A DNA stretch of 64,000 bases from Siphonodentalium dalli (lineage: Eukaryota; Mollusca; Scaphopoda; Gadilida; Siphonodentaliidae). The notes below the pieces were generated by a model, which worked only from the letters and a program-made list of their open reading frames with translations, had not been told where the DNA came from and did not search any database. A program made the position numbers and the translations under genes. Position 1 is the stretch's first letter. Every line of letters starts with the position of its first letter. The stretch covers positions 281,349,426 to 281,413,425 of the forward strand of contig CP136063.1 in NCBI GenBank assembly GCA_032622095.1, written 5' to 3'. This document shows positions 58,201 to 64,000 of this stretch, in pieces.

Positions 58201-58334
58201 ACAAAACATCTCCAGGTAAGGAGATGGAACCGTGTATATCAAACCCTGATATATGTGATAATAAGGTTGACAACATATCCGAATTGTACCATGAAATAAT
58301 CACGAACGACAGCATGAATATATCCCACATGTGA
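55266..58334 (+). CDS. Gln/Pro-rich Gag-like protein of the LTR element
   Basis: 1022 codons without a stop. Residues about 60 to 730 are low-complexity and Gln/Pro-rich, with repeated PQxxxQPGVQFQ-type units; at about 120-190 three nearly identical 16-residue units (VQFQQNIPPQITPQPG) are encoded by 48-bp tandem repeats. Residues about 785-870 (LVYDGIEDWLKYRLRFSNF ... SENERINALSHCL ... YEMEQIMPK) resemble the Ty3/Gypsy-type Gag core: an aromatic-Asp-Gly start, a Trp, and a helical run ending in a small-residue-rich helix. The C-terminal 150 residues are acidic and Ser-rich. No CCHC knuckle, protease or polymerase motif is present. The long Gln/Pro region suggests a condensing or self-associating protein; this is inference. 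Confidence 0.75.
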   Translation: MTYQTPHFSQTNCLNYMDCNQKENKSSSLASIVQSHTVAQNNPYRNSQEQSPHYLDIRPEGLNCQTSNWCPQQPIQGQNVTSQYLVDATVVSSSPKVTQNFQQYVQNQQGFQPNIQPQMIPQPDVQFQPQITPQPGVQFQQNIPPQITPQPGVQFQQNIPPQITPQPGVQFQQNILPQITPQPGVQFQPNNQQNAAMCRRWNPTSDIASSQGYATPTQPGSMFQNPVSANQLHSQNVTKPATVPFQFGFSDFSLAPNLLVPPPDSGLKRPYKTAHRMPNQAITGAASTQQNVPQPQVQNTATSQIAHMDISQSQMSQSQATPIMTPLVTTQSNVQISQAQGFQNLAQPQITPQMEVNPQPNIQYQITPQPGAQLQNNTQSQITPQPGVSFQQYAQPQTTTHQPASYQNQPPPISNPVAPQQVVPIHGHSQTQMNTQPSVQNQNMPPIGMQHQAMPHPQYQHEASFSNQGQPQPVAELQVNNQHCVQNQFIHQQGMQFQPRQHIQQPQPVAPNECQSQPMTETQPQVNTQKGVQNQFMPQIGMQFQAMSQPQYQPQYQPQPGTQYMSQQHIQPQIVPQPQTIFQQGTQTTQPQIVPQPSGQHKNMFQQGTQTSQSQIVPQLSGQSQNVFQQGTQIQMAQHNGQPQSNQKGTQNQSIPQPGMQVQPNSQLSKQFQIMPQKGILTQLLFHQGVQTHGMQQPQFVQPQFSQTQVGQPQVIQQQMCSPKVHNQIIIPEVHHTVQTEKAPLEIEIQTSQTENVIPEVDLHVHNHSSCTKNEQLPQNIPQHLVYDGIEDWLKYRLRFSNFVIDANFSENERINALSHCLPQDDFNIFNAIAINNPGISTTYILYEMEQIMPKSENTQMAFDDEENYCDSDSTDTCLNETKSAIIGNKQYQPHMVEEPEENDFENLIPRIPTLDSNSNDNPLWHMDPGYQQELSDISFPESKVNPHKLSDKYVCSNSDYSEFPSVFGDSDSHGELSDKTSPGKEMEPCISNPDICDNKVDNISELYHEIITNDSMNISHM

Positions 58335-58819
58335 ACGATTACATACCATTAAATGACGCAGATAACTCGTGTGGGATAGCCTCATCTGAATCAAACACCA
58401 CATACATCAGCCACTCCACAAATAATGTCAATGAAAAGTGGAAATGGTTAGATATTTCAATAGAGATTTCAGAAACTATTCCCAGTGAAGACATTCATGA
58501 AATTGAAGTTATTCATCCAATAGAAGGTGGTATACTCAATGGCACAAGGGAAGCACTAAACATGATTGAAATAACATGCCATGATAGCAAGACTATCGCA
58601 AACTATGACAAGATGTGTCATATATCTATACCAAGGCATCAATCAGAAGCTCAACATTTTCCCAATAGCTTCCCAAATGATAAACTTAGCAAAATACGAA
58701 GTTATGACTGTTTGAATGGAAAAATCAGCCAAGTTGCCAACCACCATGCAAATACATCCAAATGTGATGAATGGCTGTCCACTTTAAATTGGAAGAAAAA
58801 ACATAATTGGTCAATATAA
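58331..58819 (+). CDS. Small downstream ORF of the LTR element, -1 frame
   Basis: About 162 codons, open in the -1 frame relative to the 1022-codon ORF and overlapping its stop (ATGTGA). It has no good ATG at its start (GTG at 58331), so it is either reached by -1 frameshifting or is the original C-terminus separated by a one-base change. Composition (Ser, Asn, Ile, His, acidic) resembles the end of the larger ORF. No known domain. Confidence 0.4.
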   Translation: MNDYIPLNDADNSCGIASSESNTTYISHSTNNVNEKWKWLDISIEISETIPSEDIHEIEVIHPIEGGILNGTREALNMIEITCHDSKTIANYDKMCHISIPRHQSEAQHFPNSFPNDKLSKIRSYDCLNGKISQVANHHANTSKCDEWLSTLNWKKKHNWSI

Positions 58820-59556
58820 CAATGACGAAGTATTTGAGGAAACATCATGAATCTTAATTTTAGACTGCACCTAATGTAAATGAAATCATTCACATTGTGA
58901 ATGTTAATTGTTATATGAATGGTTACTAGATCATTTCCCAATATATGGTAACATCAAGGAAATGAAATCATTTCATATTGGTGCAATTCTTAAGTCAATC
59001 CAACTGAACGTCACGTATGATATCATATGTACTATCTTTTTCAGTTTGAAATTAAATGGAAAAGACTAAACCATGAAAGATTCTACCATTGAATAAAAAG
59101 ATGTAAATAGGCAACCCATAGGTAGTCCACATACCAGTGTTAAAAATAGACTGCATTATGTAGTCCACATGACAGAAAATACATCTTTTTCACATTATTC
59201 AATATACAATCTTATTTAATAAAAGGTTTAATATATTATTGGCTAGGCCAATTACAATAGGCTCATATTAGTGAGCCCCTCAAATTCAATTGTTCGTATA
59301 TAGAGCATAAATTTCTAAAAATAAAGCGTTACGATCCATTTGGCTAAAGGATTGGCTTACTTACTTCTAAATTTAGCAGTCATTGTGAGTTTTTGCTAGA
59401 TCATAGAAACGCTCACTTTTGGGTGTGGTTTAGCAACACCTTAATCCTAATTTTGCGTGACTAGGTTTTTTGAGCTCTTATGGTTCAGACTCCTCACCCT
59501 TTCTTGGCTCAAAAGTTATGGACCTTCGGATCATATCTTTTCAAAATAAAACGGGG
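58820..59556 (+). other. 3' untranslated region of the LTR element
   Basis: About 740 nt with no ORF of note, ending in the purine-rich AAAACGGGG before the 3' LTR. Confidence 0.5.
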
Positions 59557-59919
59557 TGTAGAGTAGTGTTTTTGGGTATCAATTAATTAACGTGGATGAC
59601 AAACAAAACACCGAAAAGCCCGTGATCGGAAGATATACAAATGAGGTCAACAACTGCGGGAGAGACAATCACGAAGTCAAACGAACACGACTCGGCCAAT
59701 TCCGGAACTGCACGGCGATGCTCTCCCGATGACGAACTTCCATCACTCGATCCACAATGTTCAAACCAACAACATGTCTTACAAATATCGTCTATTCTAT
59801 TGCCTGTTATTCTACATGTAAATGTTCCTGTTATATTATAAAGGTTAGTTAAACTTGTATGTTCGTATTTAATTCATAATGTAGTAATATAGAAATAACC
59901 CCTAAGTAAAAATACGACA
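59557..59919 (+). repeat. 3' LTR
   Basis: 363 bp. It differs from the 5' LTR by a 5-bp tandem duplication at the start (TGTAGAGTAGTG versus TGTAGTG), one extra T, and two substitutions. Confidence 0.88.
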
Positions 59920-60177
59920 CTATTCTCCGAAACGTCCAAAACATATACTATAGTGTGGTCATTGTAATCGGTTCGGCGCCAGTTGTTATTCGTAAATAAG
60001 AGCGATTATTACTGTTATTTCCATTTTCGTTGTAGTTGTCCCTGAACATAACGAGATTATTCTCACAAAGCAAACATATCAGATTAGCCACACACACGAA
60101 TATTGGAATTGATTTATTCTATGAATATTCAACCGGAAATAATCATAAATAGAATGCATATAAAGAAATAAACTCAC

Positions 60178-60221
60178 CTTTTCTTGACACCAAAACATTT
60201 ACCAGACGACCAGATTTCCAT
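60178..60221 (-). CDS. Candidate first coding exon of an unidentified minus-strand gene
   Basis: ATG in a good context (ACTGCCATGG on the minus strand) opens MEIWSSGKCFGVKK and reaches a strong donor AAAAG|GTGAGT after 44 nt. The local sequence above it (60222-60300) is more GC- and CpG-rich than the surroundings, as at a 5' end. No downstream exon was identified; the retroelements at 49-59.9 kb would lie in its first intron. It could be chance. Confidence 0.3.
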
Positions 60222-60721
60222 GGCAGTAGGCACTTCTCCGTCTTGGTGATACGCGGGTGACCGGTTTGTGGCCGGCGACGGGCAACTTTGTTTAACGCGG
60301 TTTTTTGTTTTTAATTTTATTTTTATCGGAACAAATCGGGATTCACTTGGTGAATGATGAACCCAACATCAAACAAATGTTGACAGCGGGAAGAATATGG
60401 CTCAATTTGGTGACAAAATGACCGATGGATAGTGAGAATAAGCATTCCCTATTTCAATGTTGTGTGATGTCGGACATTTCGTTTCAATTGAAGCGAGTTG
60501 TGATAAAATTTGAATAGTGTTGCAAACGTTGCATTGATATAGATATCTTAGGAAGCTAAATCTTCATTCCCAGCGAATTTGGTAGAAATAACCGAATATT
60601 TATCGTGGCAATGCCCATTGTTCTAGTAAAACCCATTACGGACTATATTGGAGTCTGCCTCGGGTTTTACTCACGCCCACCACTGGGTTTACTTTACTGT
60701 AGTACGGTGAGTTTGGAAATG

Positions 60722-60825
60722 GTTAATTATTCGAGTTACTGTTTAAATTGTTAATTATTCGAGTTACTGTTTAAATTGTTAATTATTCGAGTTACTGTTT
60801 AAATTGTTAATTATTCGAGTTACTG
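60722..60825 (+). repeat. 28-bp tandem repeat, 3.7 units
   Basis: Units of 28 bp beginning GTTAATTATTCGAGTTACTG, at 60722, 60750, 60778 and 60806 (partial). Essentially identical; no spacers. Confidence 0.95.
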
Positions 60826-61377
60826 GATTGGTATTCTGGTAACTTAACACGTCAATAGATGATTATGTAAGACAACTAGCTTCATATATGTGACCAATAT
60901 TTCGATTAGTGCATGGAATTAGTTAATTTACCATGAAATAAACAATGCACTCGACTAAGATTACGTTTTTCTCGAGAATTGTTATTTTAATTATCTCCGA
61001 ACTTCTGTCAAAGCCTGTACATACTCAAATATACATATATTCTGGCAGGGGGGGGGGGGGTAGTAACAAATATGCAGGAAGGTATGCCGGGGTGGGTGGG
61101 TTTGTGGCCCGAGGGGAAAAAACGCGTTTTTTACAACCTCATGCACATTTTTTACTAAAGACATTTTGTGCCCTTATTTGACATTTCTAAAGTTTGAAAC
61201 ATATTATAAGAATTTATAACTGCAAAAACACCATATTTATGTTACTGGAACCTCATATGGGCCTTAGATGCCATTAAGCTATGACATGTTGCATATGGGG
61301 TGGTGGGGTGAAAAAAATCCTTCCCGACACCCTTCGGAAAGAAGCTTCGAGAAATGTAAAACTGAAATAAATAAACT

Positions 61378-62400
61378 TGTCTTGATGTAACTAAAGCCTA
61401 GATCATTGTGTGCATGGAAAAAGAGCGAGCAACTGTCTCAAACATTAATGTGACTATCAATGGTTAGAATATAACTGTCATGACACTGTTCATCAGTGCA
61501 TCAAGCCAATCAGTGAAATATTTGCATGAATATCAATTCATATGACCGGTTACTCTCACAACACCTAAAATATCCAAGTCTGGCATAGTGACTGTTTGTC
61601 ATTTATTATAACAGAGGTTGCTCCAGTAGACTAACAAAATTGTTAAGGCATAATGCTAGATAATAGGCTGGTTGACAGAATAATCGGGAAATGGTTAGAA
61701 ATGATGGAATTGTGTGTATCCTGTACAATGACCCTAAGTTTGCATATATAAGTAAACTTGTCCTGATGTAACTAATGCCTAGCTCACTGTGTGCATGGGA
61801 AAAAAGCGAGCAACTGTCTCAAACATTAATGTGACTATCAATGGGTAGAAAATATATGTCAACAGTGCATCAAGCCAATCCGTGAATTATTTGAATGTCT
61901 TTCAACTCAGATGATCTCTCACAAGACCTAAAGTGCTGTGACTGCTTGTCATCTATATATATAAACGAGTAGGATCTGTCCGGATTTTTCTCTCATACCC
62001 CTGGACCGAGTTCAACCAAATTTGGTGTGGTGAGCAAGGAATTCAATCTTTAAAAAAATATTTATTAAAACAATATATATAAATCAAAATGATTAAATGA
62101 CCAAATGTGCTTGAAGCGCACAAAGGGGCTGCCGCTAAATGAAGGCTCTGTTTAAGATCAAAATGTGTGCGAAGTCCCACAAAGGGGGCCACAGGTATCT
62201 CCGATGCTGAATATAGGCTCCCAAAGGGAGCCTGTTTCAGTTAGTTCAGTATAATAGAAGAAAGTTGCTCGAGTAGACTAACATATGTGGTATGGAATAT
62301 GTTAGATAATGGTCTGGTTGACTGACTAATCAGGAAATAGTTAGAAATTATGAAATTGTGTGTATTCTGCACAATGACCTAGGTTTACAGATGATCAGCA
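61378..62400 (+). repeat. Tandem repeat, ~376-bp unit, two and a half copies
   Basis: The unit start near 61378 (CTTGTCTTGATGTAACTAA) recurs near 61754 (CTTGTCCTGATGTAACTAA). The second half recurs again from about 62260 (GTTGCTCGAGTAGACTAAC) to 62400. The second copy is interrupted by the Helitron-like insertion at 61952-62244. Confidence 0.85.
61952..62244 (+). mobile_element. Helitron-like insertion (293 bp) with preserved empty site
   Basis: Starts TCTATATATATAAACGAG and ends with hairpin GGCTCCCAAAGGGAGCC, then TGTTTCAGTTAG and a flanking T. It sits between A and T with no target duplication. The other tandem copy, near 61600, shows the empty site (GTTTGTCA|TTTATTATAACAG), matching GCTTGTCA and TTCAGTATAATAG around the insertion. 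TC...TAG ends, a terminal hairpin and A/T insertion are Helitron hallmarks. Confidence 0.78.
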
Positions 62401-63074
62401 ATTTATAAAAAAAATAATTCTCAATTAAAACAGCTTCTGAAACAGGTTAGACTGTTATTTGAACTAATTGAGACCATTCCCAGTCATAAGAGTGATATCA
62501 GTAGAGTTTTATGCGATTTTAGACCAATTTTAGTGAAATTTCGGGGGTGGGTGTCAAAAAATTGGGAGTAGAAAATTATGTTTTCTGCAGGTTTGGGGGT
62601 GGTGGGTCCCCGAAAATTCCAGATGCAAAAAAACGGCATACCTTCCTGCAATTTTTTTACTACCCCCCCCCCCCCCCCTGATTCGGGGGCCATTTTCAAA
62701 CACAACTATTACATTCACCACTTGCAACTAAGTAAATCAACCTTGTTGTGGAAAATTAAACATATTCGAGCCGCATTGCGTTTTACTCACGCCCGCAGCG
62801 GGGATTATAGGATGACCATGCAGCGTGGCAATGTTTAGCAGTTCGCCGGATACAGTTCGGCGGATTCGCCCGAACGCAACAAAATAGGCTCTACGTATCT
62901 CATGTTAAGGAACGCTGGTATGTATGTTTGTGTATAAAACCATGTGATACATTGATGTTTATTTTTGTCACATATATGTTGAAACACTAATCTTGTGTAT
63001 GATGTATGTTTAAACTCTTCGTTTGCGGAGGAAATAAATGTGTGTGTATACACACACACACACATATATATATA

Positions 63075-63688
63075 TCTATTATATATTTTGGAAGATCTGT
63101 GTGTCTGTGTGTGTGTCTGTGTGTGTGTTCGCGATGAACTCGAAAACGGCCCACCCGATTTCGATGAAACTTGGTATGTGAGGGTATTTTCGGCCGGGGA
63201 CGAACATAGGCATATTAATTTGTCCGTGCGACATGACCTTGACCTTGAAATCGGGTCATTTCAAGGTCAAACGCCCGAATATCACGGGATTTCGATGAAA
63301 CTTGGTATGTCGTGGTACTTTCTTATGGCGAGTCTCATAGGCATATTCATTTGCCCGTGCAACGTGACCTTGACCTTGAAATCGTGTAACTTCAAGGTCA
63401 AATCGCCAATTTTGATGGGATTTCGACGAAATTTGATACGTGGGGTTAGTTTTGTCCACTGATTGTTTTGGACGGGTCCAATCGTGACCCCGACCAGACC
63501 TTGGCCTTCAAAATGATCAATTCAAGGTCAAATCGGGTAAAACCGGATGTATTTCGACGGGCACGTTTGTCGGGTACTTTTGTCCGGGCAGTGTTTTTGG
63601 ACTGGTCAAATCGTGACCCCACTTGACCTTGACCTTCAAAATGGACAATTCAAGGTCAAAGCCCGGACGAAGTCGGGTCACCTTCTAG
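63075..63688 (+). mobile_element. Helitron-like non-autonomous element with internal ~130-bp tandem units
   Basis: Starts TCTATTATATATTTTG after an A. Ends CCTTCTAG before a T, with hairpin CCCGGACGAAGTCGGG about ten nucleotides upstream. The body has about four units of 128-131 bp, each with TCAAGGTCA (63261, 63392, 63522, 63650) and several with TGACCTTGACCTT (63234, 63365, 63624). A CA/TG and TA microsatellite precedes it (63040-63074). Confidence 0.78.
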
Positions 63689-64000
63689 TCTATTATATAT
63701 TTTGTAAGATCTGTCTGTGTATCTGTCTGTGGTCTGTGGTCTGTGTGTTCGCGATGAACTCGAAAACGGCCGACCCGATTTCGATGAAACTTGGTATGTG
63801 GGGGTATTTTCGGCCGGGGGGTGGCATAGGCATATTTATTTTCAGATCCGAGGTCAACTTTTCATGTGCCGAGGTCAAATCTGTTTTTACGCTGTGTTAC
63901 GGGACTTTCATTTGAGTTCGGTGCTTACAAATCGATTCGAAACAGCGCGAATAATTAAATGCCAGTCATAATAATGACACTGTGAGAATCTTTCGTGTTT
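63689..64000 (+). mobile_element. Second Helitron-like copy in direct tandem, cut by window end
   Basis: Starts TCTATTATATATTTTG immediately after the CTAG of the preceding copy, then repeats TCGCGATGAACTCGAAAACG and TTTCGATGAAACTTGGTATG. It diverges after about 63840 and no terminus is reached by 64000. Confidence 0.65.

Larger units (their letters stand above)
54110..59919 (+). mobile_element. LTR retroelement without recognisable pol, carrying a Gln/Pro-rich Gag-like protein
   Basis: 5810 bp with LTRs of 357 and 363 bp that begin TGTAG and end ACGACA (TG...CA), and CTAT duplicated at both sides (54106-54109 and 59920-59923). The uninterrupted target is visible in A2 (GTTACTATTCTCCG). A purine-rich AAAACGGGG lies directly before the 3' LTR, and TGGCGTTGTTAGC, one base after the 5' LTR, is a candidate primer-binding site. 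The LTRs show two substitutions plus a 5-bp and a 1-bp indel, so the insertion is young. No protease, RT, RNase H or integrase motif is found, so it must use enzymes supplied in trans. Confidence 0.88.
49078..59947 (-). mobile_element. Tyrosine-recombinase retroelement (Ngaro/PAT-like DIRS order), interrupted by an LTR element
   Basis: On the minus strand the order is A1 repeat (59947-59920, then 54109-53899), Gag-like ORF, RT-RNase H, tyrosine recombinase, B1 (49818-49761), A2 (49765-49532), a unique spacer, then B2 (49135-49078). A1...B1A2B2 is the split-direct-repeat arrangement of Ngaro/PAT-type elements; they use a recombinase, not an integrase, and make no target duplication. Without the inserted LTR element its length is about 5.06 kb, normal for the group. 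A1 and A2 differ at several positions, and the RT/RH and recombinase frames are broken, so this copy is probably inactive. Confidence 0.87.
61048..62678. repeat. Inverted pair with outer poly-G/poly-C
   Basis: The left arm is 13 G followed by TAGTAACAAATATGCAGGAAGGTATGCC (61048-61091, listed here in parts: TAGTAACAAATATG, GCAGGAAGG, TATGCC). The right arm is GGCATACCTTCCTGCA followed by TTTTTTTACTA and 16 C (62635-62678). The arms are about 30 bp outside the homopolymers. This may mark the ends of a 1.6-kb element or two related foldbacks. Confidence 0.5.

Noticed and set aside
60722-60825. 28-bp regular repeats resembling a CRISPR array
   Set aside because: Units are contiguous with no spacers, and the context is a eukaryotic repeat region.
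1-64000. tRNA and rRNA genes
   Set aside because: No cloverleaf with A and B boxes and no rRNA-like sequence was noticed by eye; a covariance search would be needed to exclude tRNA-like SINE heads.

Overview
The window looks like invertebrate nuclear DNA, most likely from a lophotrochozoan and plausibly a bivalve or other mollusc. Three things suggest this: genes are split by GT-AG introns, the DNA is AT-rich with frequent TACATGTA-type octamers, and the load of mobile elements is very heavy and mixed (LINE, tyrosine-recombinase retroelement, LTR element, TTAA MITEs, hAT-like, Harbinger-like and Helitron-like). No bacterial gene organisation is seen. The species-level inference is weak.

Only two host genes can be rebuilt with confidence. 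HSCB, the mitochondrial iron-sulfur co-chaperone, lies on the minus strand in two coding exons (10439-10876 and 6593-6970) around a 3.5 kb intron filled with repeats. A secreted endonuclease/exonuclease/phosphatase (EEP) fold protein of 368 residues lies on the plus strand. It has a non-coding first exon ending at 20924 and coding exons 21383-22000, 26407-26473, 28051-28367 and 30907-31011, all joined in consistent phase. Its active-site Asp in the GDxN motif is replaced by Ser. A possible short first coding exon of a third gene is at 60178-60221 (minus).

The rest is mobile or repetitive DNA. 1-6.5 kb: 69-nt near-perfect palindromes, diverged tandem arrays and foldback repeats. 7-20 kb: TTAA-flanked MITE families, a 470-bp near-perfect palindrome, a LINE tail and a 2.3-kb element with about 250-bp inverted ends carrying several RFX X-box motifs. 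21-31 kb: the EEP gene, whose introns hold a 5'-truncated LINE with a 736-codon ORF, MITEs and a hAT-like MITE with an exact 8-bp target duplication. 32-36 kb: paired palindromes, foldbacks and a LINE 3' fragment. 36.4-43.8 kb: a 7.5-kb region bounded by Harbinger-like inverted ends, with internal segmental duplication and poly-G/C foldbacks. 44-48.5 kb: a deleted LINE, a satellite of about 380 bp, and a decayed GC-rich fragment with a family-B DNA polymerase-like motif.

49.1-59.95 kb is a nested pair. A tyrosine-recombinase (Ngaro/PAT-like) retroelement with split direct repeats is interrupted, inside its upstream A repeat, by a young LTR element (TG...CA, LTRs of 357 and 363 bp, target duplication CTAT). 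That LTR element has no recognisable pol. It instead encodes a 1022-residue Gln/Pro-rich protein with a Gag-like domain near its C-terminus. 60-64 kb holds tandem repeats and at least two Helitron-like insertion units; one has an empty site preserved in a neighbouring repeat copy, and another carries a roughly 130-bp tandem unit rich in nuclear-receptor half-sites.

The items most worth follow-up are the pol-less LTR element, the 69-nt palindrome family, the X-box-loaded transposon, the Helitron empty site and the Asp-to-Ser EEP protein.
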